Shown here in pieces: positions 24,220 through 32,274 of a stretch of DNA of 57,613 bases. The notes under the pieces were generated by a model. The model saw only the letters and a program-made list of their open reading frames with translations, ran no database searches and was not told the DNA's origin. This DNA comes from Streptomyces lichenis (lineage in GTDB: Bacteria; Actinomycetota; Actinomycetes; Streptomycetales; Streptomycetaceae), in contig NZ_JALPTH010000037.1 in assembly GCF_023218175.1 (NCBI RefSeq), positions 1-57,613 of the forward strand, in the 5' to 3' direction. Within the stretch, counting starts at the first letter, position 1. Each line of letters begins with the position of its first letter. Position numbers and translations under genes: made by a program.

Positions 24220-25289
24220 CAGCGGCGCTCCGGGAGGGGGTCGGCGAGGCCGGAGCCCTCCGCGAGCAGGGCGTCCACCGCGGCGGCGGCGGTGGCGAGC
24301 CGGTGCTCGTGCGGGCCGGTCACCTCGACGGTACGCCGTCCGGTACGGGCCAGTTCGGCGCGGAACCGCCGGGTCATCCAGGGCCGCAGGTGCTCGCCGT
24401 CGCGCAGCCCGTCGTCCTCGAAGGGCACCCCGGTGTGGTCGGTGAGGATCCACAGGTGCTGGGTGCGCGGTTCGGGCTCGGCCGGGTAGGCCCCGCCCAG
24501 GTACCGCTCGTGCCAGATGGTGGTGGCGAAGGCGTCGGTGTCGCAGAAGAGCACCGGCGAGCCGGCCCGGGCGGCGGCCTGTTCGCGGGCCGCCTGCTCC
24601 CGGGCGATGACCGGGAACTCGGCGGAGGCGAAGGCCACCTCGGACCAGTCGGCGCCCGGGCGGGCGGCCCGCACCTCGGCGAGCTTGCGCTCGCTGTACT
24701 CGCGCCCGTACTCGGCCACGTACCCGGTGTCCGCCCACACCCCGCCGCGGGCCCGGTAGTGATCAGCCAGGGCCCGGGCCAGGGTGGTGGTGCCGGTGGA
24801 CTCGGCGCCCAGGACGACCACCCGGCGGGTGAGCGCGGCCCGGACCGGGGCCGAGAGGAAGGCCCAGTTGCCGACCGGGTCCTTGCGGACGGCGGTGCCG
24901 GAGACCGGGTACGCGGTGCGGTCCGGGTCCACCGGGACGTGCGCCGCGCCGAACCGGCGGGCCAGCTCGTCCCCGTACGCCTCCGAGCTGAACACCGCGT
25001 CCACCGGCTCCGGGACGGCCCCGGTGAAGACGGCCATATGGGCGTCCCAGACGGCCGGGTCGAGCAGGTCCACCGGATGGTCGTCCACCGCCCCGACCAC
25101 CCGGACGCCGGGGTGTGCCTCGCGCATCCAGGCGACCCGGTCGGCCAGCGGGACGCTCTCCACGGAGGCGGCGCAGACCAGCACGGTAAGCCGCTCGCAG
25201 CGCTCGGCGGCGGTGCGCACCAGATGGTGGTGGCCGGCGTGCGGCGGATAGAACTTGCCGAGCACCAGCCCGTGGCCGTGGCGGCTCAT
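24219..25289 (-). CDS. NadR-like bifunctional protein: NMN adenylyltransferase plus kinase-like domain
   Basis: 356 aa. The N-terminal nucleotidyltransferase domain has LGKFYPPHAGHHHLV (T/HxGH site) and VSGTAVRKDP, the ISGTxxR-type signature. The C-terminal P-loop NTPase domain starts VVVLGAESTGTTTLARALA near residue 175, aligned to the ribosylnicotinamide kinase of NadR, and continues with the FCDTDAFATTIWHERYLG segment. The usual Walker A Lys is replaced by Thr (GAESTGTTT), so kinase activity is in doubt or uses another residue. The start overlaps the pnuC stop (ATGA). Together with PnuC it should take nicotinamide riboside or NMN to NAD. No N-terminal HTH, unlike the enterobacterial repressor. 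Confidence 0.88.
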   Translation of the reverse strand: MSRHGHGLVLGKFYPPHAGHHHLVRTAAERCERLTVLVCAASVESVPLADRVAWMREAHPGVRVVGAVDDHPVDLLDPAVWDAHMAVFTGAVPEPVDAVFSSEAYGDELARRFGAAHVPVDPDRTAYPVSGTAVRKDPVGNWAFLSAPVRAALTRRVVVLGAESTGTTTLARALADHYRARGGVWADTGYVAEYGREYSERKLAEVRAARPGADWSEVAFASAEFPVIAREQAAREQAAARAGSPVLFCDTDAFATTIWHERYLGGAYPAEPEPRTQHLWILTDHTGVPFEDDGLRDGEHLRPWMTRRFRAELARTGRRTVEVTGPHEHRLATAAAAVDALLAEGSGLADPLPERR

Positions 25290-25942
25290 ACGACCGCCTC
25301 CACCGCGGCGCGCCGCTGGGGGGCCGTCAGATCGCGGCGCCAGTTGAGCAGTCCGGCCACGCACAGCGCCAGGAACCCGGCGTACAGCAGCGAGGTCAGA
25401 TACAGCCCCTTGTGCGCGTAGAGCGGGATGTAGACCAGGTCGGCGGCGATCCACAGCCACCAGGACTCCAGCCGCTTGCGGCACTGCCCGTAGGTGGCCA
25501 TCAGGGACAGCCCGGTGGTCAGCGCGTCCCAGAACGGGACGGTGGAGTCGGTGGCGTGGTCCAGCAGCAGAGCGAGTCCGGCGGTCCCCACCGCCCCCGC
25601 CGCGAGCAGCCACAGCCACTCGGTGCGGGTGGTGCGCCGCACCGGCAGGGTGTCGGAGCCCGGGCCACCCCCGTGGGTCCAGGTCCACCAGCCGTACGCG
25701 GCGAGGGCGATGAAGACGATCTGGAGGCCGGCGTCGGCGTACAGCCCGGCCTGGGTGAACAGCAGGATGAAGAACAGGTTGTTGGCGATGCCGATGGGCC
25801 AGTTGGCGATGTGCTGCCGGGCGACGAGCCAGACGCAGAGGGCGCCGCTGCCGAAGCCGAGCACCTCGGTGAGGCTGACCGGGGTGTCCAGCAGGGTGAA
25901 CAGCGGGCGCTGTACGGGTTCGAGCATGTCCGCGAGGCTCAC
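25286..25942 (-). CDS. pnuC: Nicotinamide riboside transporter PnuC
   Basis: 218 aa with about seven membrane helices. NWPIGIANNLFFILLF (about 45-60), AAYGWWTWTHG and a late WWLWIAADLVYIPLYAHKGLYLTSLLY match the PnuC substrate-channel signatures (WxxWx and YxPLYxxKG). It imports nicotinamide riboside by facilitated diffusion, driven by phosphorylation inside the cell. AAGGAGG 5 nt before GTG fixes the start at 25942 rather than the upstream in-frame ATG. First gene of the NAD operon, directly behind the promoter/palindrome. Confidence 0.93.
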   Translation of the reverse strand: MSLADMLEPVQRPLFTLLDTPVSLTEVLGFGSGALCVWLVARQHIANWPIGIANNLFFILLFTQAGLYADAGLQIVFIALAAYGWWTWTHGGGPGSDTLPVRRTTRTEWLWLLAAGAVGTAGLALLLDHATDSTVPFWDALTTGLSLMATYGQCRKRLESWWLWIAADLVYIPLYAHKGLYLTSLLYAGFLALCVAGLLNWRRDLTAPQRRAAVEAVV

Positions 25943-25957
25943 GCCGACCTCCTTAAG

Positions 25958-25970
25958 AGTCACCCTGACT
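25958..25970. promoter_or_regulatory. Putative NrtR operator over the pnuC promoter
   Basis: Perfect inverted repeat AGTCA-CCC-TGACT, extended on the minus strand as TAGTCAGGGTGACTC. It overlaps the -10 box and the likely transcription start of pnuC, where a repressor would act. Regulator identity is inferred from the NrtR-like gene in the operon. Confidence 0.55.
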
Positions 25971-25997
25971 ATAAATGCCTCCGGGCGGCCGCCACAA
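25968..25997 (-). promoter_or_regulatory. Promoter of the pnuC-nadR-NUDIX-draG operon
   Basis: TTGTGG (25992-25997) and TATAGT (25968-25973) separated by 18 nt, a good housekeeping-type promoter for this organism. AAGGAGG of pnuC follows within 25 nt. Confidence 0.6.
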
Positions 25998-26021
25998 CCC
26001 TCTTACCGCCCCCGCACACGC

Positions 26022-26058
26022 CGGGAGCCCGCGACCGGGGTGCGGTCGCGGGCTCCCG
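26022..26058 (-). terminator. Terminator of the parA-scp operon (after the pseudouridine synthase)
   Basis: 16-bp perfect stem, left arm CGGGAGCCCGCGACCG, with loop GGGTG, 25 nt after the synthase stop. It isolates the NAD operon promoter that follows. Confidence 0.88.
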
Positions 26059-26082
26059 AAGGCTTCGAGAAGAGGGCCGGTC

Positions 26083-27225
26083 CTAGAGACCGACCTCCTT
26101 CATCAGCATCCCGACCTCGGTGTTGGTCATCCGGCGCAGCCAGCCGGACTTCTGGTCGCCGAGCTGGATCGGGCCGAACGCGGTCCGCACCAGCTTCTCC
26201 ACCGGGAAGCCGGCCTCGGCCAGCATCCGGCGCACGATGTGCTTGCGGCCCTCGTGCAGCTCCACCTCGACCAGGTAGTTCTTGCCGGTCTGCTCGACCA
26301 CCCGGAAGTGGTCGGCGCGGGCGTAGCCGTCCTCCAGCTGGATGCCGTCCTTGAGCATGCGGCCGACCTCGCGGGGCAGCGGGCCGGTGATGGCGGCCAG
26401 ATAGGTCTTCTTCACGCCGTACTTGGGGTGGGTGAGGCGGTGGGCCAGCTCGCCGTGGTTGGTGAGCAGGATGATGCCCTCGGTCTCGGTGTCCAGCCGG
26501 CCGACGTGGAAGAGCCGGGTCTCCCGGTTGGTGACGTAGTCGCCCAGGCACTGGCGGCCGTCCGGGTCCTCCATGGTGGAGACCACCCCGGCCGGCTTGT
26601 TCAGCGCGAAGAACAGGTACGACTGGGTCGCCACGGTCAGCCCGTCGACCTTGATCTCGTCGTGCTCCGGGTCGACCCGGGTGCCCTGCTCCATCACGAT
26701 CTCGCCGTTGACCTCGACCCGGCCCGCGTCGATCAGCTCCTCACAGGCCCGCCGGGAGCCCATACCGGCCCGGGCCAGCACCTTCTGCAGGCGCTCGCCC
26801 TCCTGCTCGCCGAAGGTCTTGGGCGTCTTGACCTCCGGCTTGCCGGCGTACCGCTCGCGGTTGCGCTCCTCGGCGCGGGCGTCGTACTCGCGGGAACGGC
26901 CCGGGGCGGTACGGGAGCCCCGGCCCCGCTGCGGGGTGGTCGGCTGCTTGGGGCCGCCCTTGGCGCCGCCGCGGGCCGCCGCGCCGCGCCCCTTCTTCGG
27001 GCCCGGGCCGCCGGCGTCCTGGGTGCCGCCCACGTCGTAGCGGCGCTCCTCGGGGCGCGGCTTGCGGGGCCTGCCGGCTCCGGCTCCGCCCTGCTGCCGG
27101 TCGTCCCGGCCGTTGCCGGCGCCGCGGAAGTTGCCGCGGCCGGTGTTCCCGCTGCCGCCGCGTCCGCTGTTCGCACCGCGTCCGGTGTTGCCGCCGCTGT
27201 TCCTGCCGCTGCCGCTGCTTCGCAT
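26083..27225 (-). CDS. RsuA/RluB-type rRNA pseudouridine synthase with disordered N terminus
   Basis: 380 aa. Residues 1-140 are low-complexity Gly/Arg/Asn (GRGGSGNTGRGNFRGAGNGR and similar), absent from the E. coli enzyme. An S4 RNA-binding domain follows (about 145-200, RLQKVLARAGMGSRRACEELI), then the synthase domain with catalytic Asp in FHVGRLDTETEGIILLTN and the late HEGRKHIVRRMLAE. It would modify a uridine in 23S or 16S rRNA; which one is not evident. ATG overlaps the scpB stop (TGATG), so it is the last gene of the parA-scpAB operon, a conserved actinobacterial arrangement. Confidence 0.92.
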   Translation of the reverse strand: MRSSGSGRNSGGNTGRGANSGRGGSGNTGRGNFRGAGNGRDDRQQGGAGAGRPRKPRPEERRYDVGGTQDAGGPGPKKGRGAAARGGAKGGPKQPTTPQRGRGSRTAPGRSREYDARAEERNRERYAGKPEVKTPKTFGEQEGERLQKVLARAGMGSRRACEELIDAGRVEVNGEIVMEQGTRVDPEHDEIKVDGLTVATQSYLFFALNKPAGVVSTMEDPDGRQCLGDYVTNRETRLFHVGRLDTETEGIILLTNHGELAHRLTHPKYGVKKTYLAAITGPLPREVGRMLKDGIQLEDGYARADHFRVVEQTGKNYLVEVELHEGRKHIVRRMLAEAGFPVEKLVRTAFGPIQLGDQKSGWLRRMTNTEVGMLMKEVGL

Positions 27226-27866
27226 CAAAAGTCCGTCGTCTTGTCGTCGTCATCGGTGTCCGGGGCGTCCGGATCGAACGACGGGACCCCTTCCTGGGTC
27301 TCGGCCTCGATCGCCTCCGCCTCGGGCAGGAAGGGCGCGAGCTCCGGGAGCTCGTCCAGGCCGCGCAGGCCCATCCGCTCCAGGAAGTAGTTCGTCGTCC
27401 TGTACAGGATCGCACCTGTGACGGGTTCCGTGCCCGCCTCCTCCACCAGGCTCCGCTGGAGCAGGGTGCGCATCACCCCGTCGCAGTTCACCCCGCGCAC
27501 CGCCGAGACCCGGGAGCGGCTGACCGGCTGGCGGTAGGCGACCACGGCCAGGGTCTCCAGCGCGGCCTGGGTCAGCCGGGCCTGCTGGCCGTCCAGGACG
27601 AAGTTCTCCACGGCCGGGGCGTAGGCGGGGCGGGTGTAGTACCGCCAGCCGCCGGCGACCAGCCGCAGCTCGAAGCCGCGCCGCTGGACCTCGTACTCGT
27701 CGGCCAGTTCGCGCAGCGCCTCCGCCACCTCGCGCGGGGTCCGGCCGAGCACCTTGGCCAGCTGCTCCTCGGTGGCCGGCTCGTCCACCACCATCAGCAC
27801 GGCCTCCAGCGCGGGCCGCAGCTCCAGCCCCGCGGCCGCCGATGCGCCGCCGTCCGTCTCCCTCAC
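27225..27866 (-). CDS. scpB: Segregation and condensation protein B
   Basis: 213 aa with two winged-helix domains. N-terminal LRPALEAVLMVVDEPATEEQLAKVLG, LRLVAGGWRYYTRPAYAP in the first half; the second winged helix includes TQAALETLAVVAYRQPVSRSRVSAVRGVNCDGVM, then ILYRTTNYFLERMGL. ScpB dimers bind ScpA and the Smc ATPase in the condensin complex. Acidic C-terminal tail (DPDAPDTDDDD). GTG start overlaps the scpA stop. Confidence 0.96.
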   Translation of the reverse strand: MRETDGGASAAAGLELRPALEAVLMVVDEPATEEQLAKVLGRTPREVAEALRELADEYEVQRRGFELRLVAGGWRYYTRPAYAPAVENFVLDGQQARLTQAALETLAVVAYRQPVSRSRVSAVRGVNCDGVMRTLLQRSLVEEAGTEPVTGAILYRTTNYFLERMGLRGLDELPELAPFLPEAEAIEAETQEGVPSFDPDAPDTDDDDKTTDF

Positions 27867-28939
27867 TCCGCCTCTCCCTGCTCTCCCTGCTCTCCCCCGG
27901 CCTGGTCGAACTCGTCGGTGACCGTCGGAGCCCCGTCCGCCGACCCGGTCCAGCGCACGGTCAGCTCGCCCAGCGCCTCGTCCTGGTCCAGGGCGACCGC
28001 CCGGTCCCGGTACAGCTCAAGCAGCGCCAGGAAGCGGGCGACCACGGTGAGGGTGTCCGGGGCGTCGGCGGCCAGCTCGCGGAAGCGCAGCTCGCCGTGG
28101 GCGCGCAGCCGGGCCACCAGCACCTCGGCCTGCTCCCGGACACTGACCAGCGGGGCGTGGATGTGGTCCACGTACACCTGGGGCCTGGCCTTGGGCTGCA
28201 TCGCCTTCACGGCCAGCCGGGCGAACCCCTCCGCCCCGATGCTGATCACCACCTCCGGCAGCAGCTCGGCGTGGTGCGGTTCCAGTCCGACGGTACGCGG
28301 ATAGCGCCGGCCCTCGGTGTCCATCCGCCCGTCGAGGATCGCCGCGACCTGCTTGTAGGCCCGGTACTGGAGCAGCCGCGCGAAGAGCAGGTCGCGCGCC
28401 TCCAGCAGGGCGAGGTCGGCCTCGTCCTCCACCTCGGCGGCGGGCAGCAGCCGGGCCGCCTTGAGGTCCAGCAGGGTCGCGGCGACCACCAGGAACTCGG
28501 TGGTCTGGTCGAGGTCCCCGTCCGGCCCCATGGCCCGGATGTACGCCATGAACTCGTCGGTGACCTTGGACAGCGCCACCTCGGTGACGTCCAGCTTGTG
28601 CTTGGCGATCAGCTGGAGCAGCAGGTCGAACGGCCCCTCGAAGTTCGCCAGCCGCACGGTGAACCGGCCGGTCGCGGACGGCTCGGGGGCGGCGCCCGGG
28701 TCCTGGGCGGCCTCCGGTACGGGCTCGGGGGCCGCCTCGGGTACGGGATCGGGCTCCAGGCCGTGTACGGGCTCGGGGTGGCCGTCTGTCGTGGGCGCGT
28801 CCGGCGCCGTCGCGGCCGTCGCCGGCCCCGGGCGGGCGCCCTCCTCGTCCCGTACCGCGTCCGGGGCGGGCGTCGCCGGGCCCGGGCCGCGGCCGAGGGG
28901 GCGGCGGGAGGCGGGGCGGGGGTGGTGCGGGGGCGGCAT
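27863..28939 (-). CDS. scpA: Segregation and condensation protein A (kleisin) with long N-terminal extension
   Basis: 358 aa. The kleisin domain begins near residue 93 (FTVRLANFEGPFDLLLQLI) and runs through AALLDLKAARLLP to a C-terminal winged helix (about 275-340, TLTVVARFLALLELYRDRAVAL). It bridges Smc heads together with ScpB. The first 90 residues are Pro/Glu/Ala-rich with EPVPEAA-type repeats and no counterpart in classical ScpA. The ATG at 28939 lacks a clear ribosome site, so a start nearer the domain is possible. Confidence 0.93.
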   Translation of the reverse strand: MPPPHHPRPASRRPLGRGPGPATPAPDAVRDEEGARPGPATAATAPDAPTTDGHPEPVHGLEPDPVPEAAPEPVPEAAQDPGAAPEPSATGRFTVRLANFEGPFDLLLQLIAKHKLDVTEVALSKVTDEFMAYIRAMGPDGDLDQTTEFLVVAATLLDLKAARLLPAAEVEDEADLALLEARDLLFARLLQYRAYKQVAAILDGRMDTEGRRYPRTVGLEPHHAELLPEVVISIGAEGFARLAVKAMQPKARPQVYVDHIHAPLVSVREQAEVLVARLRAHGELRFRELAADAPDTLTVVARFLALLELYRDRAVALDQDEALGELTVRWTGSADGAPTVTDEFDQAGGEQGEQGEAE

Positions 28940-28989
28940 CGTGGTCCAGGCGGGGGGGAAACGGTACGGCGGGCCCGCGCAGGGTACCG

Positions 28990-29559
28990 TCAGCGCCCGC
29001 GCAGCCGCCGTACCAGGATGCTCGCGTCGCCCCGGGACTCCAGGTCGGCCAGCACCACGGCGACCGCCTCGCGCACGATGCGGCCGCGGTCCACGGCGAG
29101 GCCGTGCTCGCCGCGGAGCACCAGCCGGGCGTGCTCCAGGTCCATCAGCTCCTCGGCGGAGACATAGACCGTGATCTTCTCGTCGTGCCGCTCCCGGCCG
29201 CTGGGCCGGCGCCCGGCGGCGCGGCCTCGGCGGCGCGCCTGGGCCCCGCCGTCCTTGCCGTCCCCGCCGGAGCCGCCCGACGCGGAGTCGGCCGCCGCGG
29301 CGGGGCGCCCACGCGGCTCGGCCGGCTCGGCGGCCGTGTGCTCGCCGTCCTGCGACCGCTCCCGGGCCTCCCGGGTCCCCCGGCCGTCCCTGGCCTCGCC
29401 GGCCTCCCGGCCTTCCGCGGCCGGTACGGCCGCGGGGTCGCTCTCGGCCGCGGGCGCGGGCACCCGGGGCTCGCCGCCGGGCTGGCGGCGCGGGGTGGGC
29501 GACTGCAGCGCCGTCCCCCCGGTCGTGCGGAACAACTCGTCGGCACCGGGCAGACTCAC
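28990..29559 (-). CDS. Conserved protein with ribbon-helix-helix-like C terminus, between parA and scpA
   Basis: 189 aa. Residues 1-125 are disordered (Ala/Glu/Arg/Gly-rich). The C-terminal 60 residues look like a ribbon-helix-helix DNA-binding domain: KITVYVSAEELMDLEHARL supplies strand and first helix, and DRGRIVREAVAVVLADLE the second helix. The GTG start overlaps the parA stop (GTGA), as expected for a coupled partner. ParA-type ATPases often work with small RHH proteins (ParG, omega); that this is such a partner here is inference. Confidence 0.78.
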   Translation of the reverse strand: MSLPGADELFRTTGGTALQSPTPRRQPGGEPRVPAPAAESDPAAVPAAEGREAGEARDGRGTREARERSQDGEHTAAEPAEPRGRPAAAADSASGGSGGDGKDGGAQARRRGRAAGRRPSGRERHDEKITVYVSAEELMDLEHARLVLRGEHGLAVDRGRIVREAVAVVLADLESRGDASILVRRLRGR

Positions 29560-30662
29560 TCGGCGTGACACCGGGCGAGCACCTCCCTGGCGAGCTGGCG
29601 GTAGGCGGCCGCACCGACCGAGTTGGAGGCGTAGGTGGTGATGGGCTCGCCCGCGACCGTGGTCTCCGGGAAGCGCACGGTACGGCCGATCACGGTGTGG
29701 TAGACGTGGTCGTCGAAGGCCTCCACCACCCGGGCCAGCACCTCGCGGCTGTGCACGGTGCGCGAGTCGTACATGGTGGCGAGGATGCCGTCGAGCTCCA
29801 GCTCCGGGTTGAGCCGCTCCTGCACCTTCTCGATGGTCTCGGTGAGCAGGGCGACCCCGCGCAGCGCGAAGAACTCGCACTCCAGCGGCACTATCACCTT
29901 GTGCGCGGCGGTCAGCGCGTTGACGGTCAGCAGACCGAGCGAGGGCTGACAGTCGATCACGATGTAGTCGTAGTCGTTGAGCAGCGGCTTCAGGGCGCGC
30001 TGCAGGGTCGACTCCCGGGCGACCTCGCTGACCAGCTGGACCTCGGCCGCCGACAGGTCGATGTTGCTGGGCAGCAGGTCCATGTTGGGCACGGCGGTCT
30101 TCAGCAGGACCTCGTCCGCCGACATGCCCCGCTCCATGAGCAGGTTGTAGACGGTGAGGTCGAGCTCCATCGGGTTGACCCCGAGGCCGACCGAGAGGGC
30201 GCCCTGCGGGTCGAAGTCGACCAGCAGCACCCGGCGGCCGTACTCGGCGAGCGCGGCGCCGAGGTTGATGGTCGACGTGGTCTTGCCGACGCCGCCCTTC
30301 TGGTTGCACATCGCGATGATCTTCGCGGGGCCGTGCTCGGTCAGCGGGCCCGGGATCGGGAAGTACGGCAGCGGGCGCCCGGTGGGGCCGATGCGCTCGC
30401 GGCGCTGGCGGGCCGCGTCGGGCGCGAGGGTGGCCGCGTACTCCGGATCGGGCTCGTACTCGGCGTCGGGGTCGTAGAAGTGACCCTCGGGGGCTTCCTC
30501 GTAGGCGGCGAAATGGGTGGACTCTCGGCCACTCTCGTTGCCGGCCGTGGCGTTCACGTGTTGGCCGTCCGTCATCTTCGTCGTGTGGGCTGTCGTCATG
30601 TGCTGGTGCGGCACGTACGTTCCCGTTGCCCCGCCTCCGAGAGTAAATGTCGACTCATTCAC
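29556..30662 (-). CDS. ParA/MinD-family ATPase (orphan ParA)
   Basis: 368 aa. Deviant Walker A KGGVGKTT at residues 122-129, LLVDFDPQGALSVGLG, and Walker B-like IVIDCQPSLGLLTVNAL define a ParA. A 110-residue acidic N-terminal extension (DPDAEYEPDPEY) precedes it. No parB is nearby and no parS-like site was seen; the main parAB of the chromosome is near oriC. It heads an operon with the RHH-like gene, scpA, scpB and a pseudouridine synthase, pointing to chromosome organisation. GTG start with AAGGAGGT 10-11 nt upstream. Confidence 0.93.
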   Translation of the reverse strand: MNESTFTLGGGATGTYVPHQHMTTAHTTKMTDGQHVNATAGNESGRESTHFAAYEEAPEGHFYDPDAEYEPDPEYAATLAPDAARQRRERIGPTGRPLPYFPIPGPLTEHGPAKIIAMCNQKGGVGKTTSTINLGAALAEYGRRVLLVDFDPQGALSVGLGVNPMELDLTVYNLLMERGMSADEVLLKTAVPNMDLLPSNIDLSAAEVQLVSEVARESTLQRALKPLLNDYDYIVIDCQPSLGLLTVNALTAAHKVIVPLECEFFALRGVALLTETIEKVQERLNPELELDGILATMYDSRTVHSREVLARVVEAFDDHVYHTVIGRTVRFPETTVAGEPITTYASNSVGAAAYRQLAREVLARCHAE

Positions 30663-31056
30663 AAGTCGTCTTACCTCCTTGGACGGAACCAGGAAACTTA
30701 TCGATAGGTCAGCGTGGCACTATGCCGACGGTTGGCGACTCTATGGCGTGTCACCGCTCCGCAGCAACACAATCGGCGGGACGCGGGCGGATGTGTCGGC
30801 GGTGCGACGGCTTCCTGTCAAGGGTGTGAGGCCGCTCATCCGCATGGTTTCCGGCGGGCGCGAAACGGCTGAAGTACGACGTTCAACGCGACTTGACCAC
30901 CCGTCAGACGGTGTACGGGCCGGTCGCGGACCCGGTGGACCGGCCGTCCGGCCGGGAAACACGCACGCGTCCGGCCGGACCCTGGCGAGCAAGGTCCGGC
31001 CGGACGCGTGACGTTGGCGGACGGCCGTTGACGGCCGCCGGGAGGTTCGGCCGGGA
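30663..31056. other. Promoter region of parA and terminator of ald
   Basis: 394 bp. Near parA is AAGGAGGT (30673-30680), and upstream of it a possible TTGCTG-18-TAGAGT promoter read on the minus strand around 30740-30770. The palindrome TATCGATA also occurs near 30700. The distal part carries the ald terminator. No gene seen. Confidence 0.5.
30964..31010 (-). terminator. Terminator of ald
   Basis: 18-bp perfect arms (left CACGCGTCCGGCCGGACC) with an 11-nt loop, 46 nt after the ald stop. Confidence 0.85.
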
Positions 31057-32181
31057 TCAGCCGATGAGCGAGCCGAGTTCGACGTGCTCCAGGTTGTGGG
31101 CCTCGGCGACCTCGCGGTAGACGACCTTGCCGTCATGGGTGTTGAGGCCCTTGGCGAGCGCGGGGTCGCGGCGCAGCGCCTCGACCCAGCCGTTGTCGGC
31201 CAGCGACACGATGTAGGGGAGCGTGGCGTTGGTCAGCGCGTAGGTGGAGGTGTTCGGCACCGCGCCCGGCATGTTGGCCACGCAGTAGAAGACCGAGTTG
31301 TGGACCGGGAAGGTCGGCTCGGCGTGGGTGGTGGGACGGGAGTCCTCGAAGCAGCCGCCCTGGTCGATGGCGATGTCGACAAGGACACTTCCGGGCTTCA
31401 TCCGGGCGACCAGCTCGTTGGTGACCAGCTTCGGGGCCTTGGCACCCGGGATGAGGACGGCGCCGACCACCAGGTCGGCCTCGACGACGGCCTTCTCCAG
31501 CTCGAAGGTGTTGGAGACGATGGTCTTGATCTTCGTGCCGAAGATCCGGTCGGCCTCGCGGAGCTTGTTGATGTCCCTGTCGAGCAGGGTCACGTGGAAG
31601 CCCAGGCCGATGGCGATCTGCGCGGCGTTCCAGCCGGAGACGCCGCCGCCGATGACCACGGCCTCGCCGGCGTGGGTGCCGGGGACGCCGCCGGGGAGCA
31701 CGCCGCGGCCGCCGGCCGAGCGCATCAGGTGGTAGGCGCCGACCTGCGGGGCGAGCCGGCCCGCGACCTCGGACATCGGGGCGAGCAGCGGCAGGGCGCG
31801 GTTGGCGGTCTCCACCGTCTCGTAGGCGATGGCGGTGGTGCCGGAGGCCAGCAGCGCGTCCGTGCACTCGCGGGAGGCGGCGAGGTGCAGGTAGGTGAAG
31901 AGGGTCTGGTCCTTGCGGAGGCGGTGGTACTCCTCCGCGATCGGCTCCTTGACCTTGAGCAGCAGGTCGGCGGTGGCCCAGACCTCGTCCGCGGTGGGGA
32001 GGATCCGCGCGCCGGCCGCGACGAACTCGGCGTCCGTGATCGAGGAGCCGACGCCGGCGTTCTGCTCGATGAGGACCTGGTGGCCGTGGCGCACCAGCTC
32101 GTGCACGCCGGCGGGGGTGATGGCCACCCGGAACTCGTTGTTCTTGACCTCGCGGGGGATGCCGACCTTCACGTCGATCAC
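31057..32181 (-). CDS. ald: Alanine dehydrogenase
   Basis: 374 aa. VGIPREVKNNEFRVAITPAG is the N-terminal signature with the pyruvate-binding Arg and Lys; YLHLAA, then NAD-binding VIGGGVSGWNAAQIA near residue 173, and DIAIDQGGCFEDSRPTTH follow. Interconverts L-alanine and pyruvate plus ammonia with NAD. GTG at 32181 chosen by AAGGA just upstream and by homolog starts at (V/M)IDVKVG; a longer frame adds a Pro-rich stretch. A promoter with good -35 and -10 boxes stands about 95-120 nt upstream. Confidence 0.95.
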   Translation of the reverse strand: MIDVKVGIPREVKNNEFRVAITPAGVHELVRHGHQVLIEQNAGVGSSITDAEFVAAGARILPTADEVWATADLLLKVKEPIAEEYHRLRKDQTLFTYLHLAASRECTDALLASGTTAIAYETVETANRALPLLAPMSEVAGRLAPQVGAYHLMRSAGGRGVLPGGVPGTHAGEAVVIGGGVSGWNAAQIAIGLGFHVTLLDRDINKLREADRIFGTKIKTIVSNTFELEKAVVEADLVVGAVLIPGAKAPKLVTNELVARMKPGSVLVDIAIDQGGCFEDSRPTTHAEPTFPVHNSVFYCVANMPGAVPNTSTYALTNATLPYIVSLADNGWVEALRRDPALAKGLNTHDGKVVYREVAEAHNLEHVELGSLIG

Positions 32182-32274
32182 GGTCCTTGGCTTGGGGGGT
32201 ACGGGGGGCAAGGCAATACATACCCGGATGCACTGGACGCACCGGGAGAGACCGCACTCATTTGCGGCCCACCC

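Noticed and set aside
30698..30710. TATCGATA palindrome upstream of parA as a parS-like site
   Set aside because: It does not resemble the Streptomyces parS consensus and is only 8 bp.
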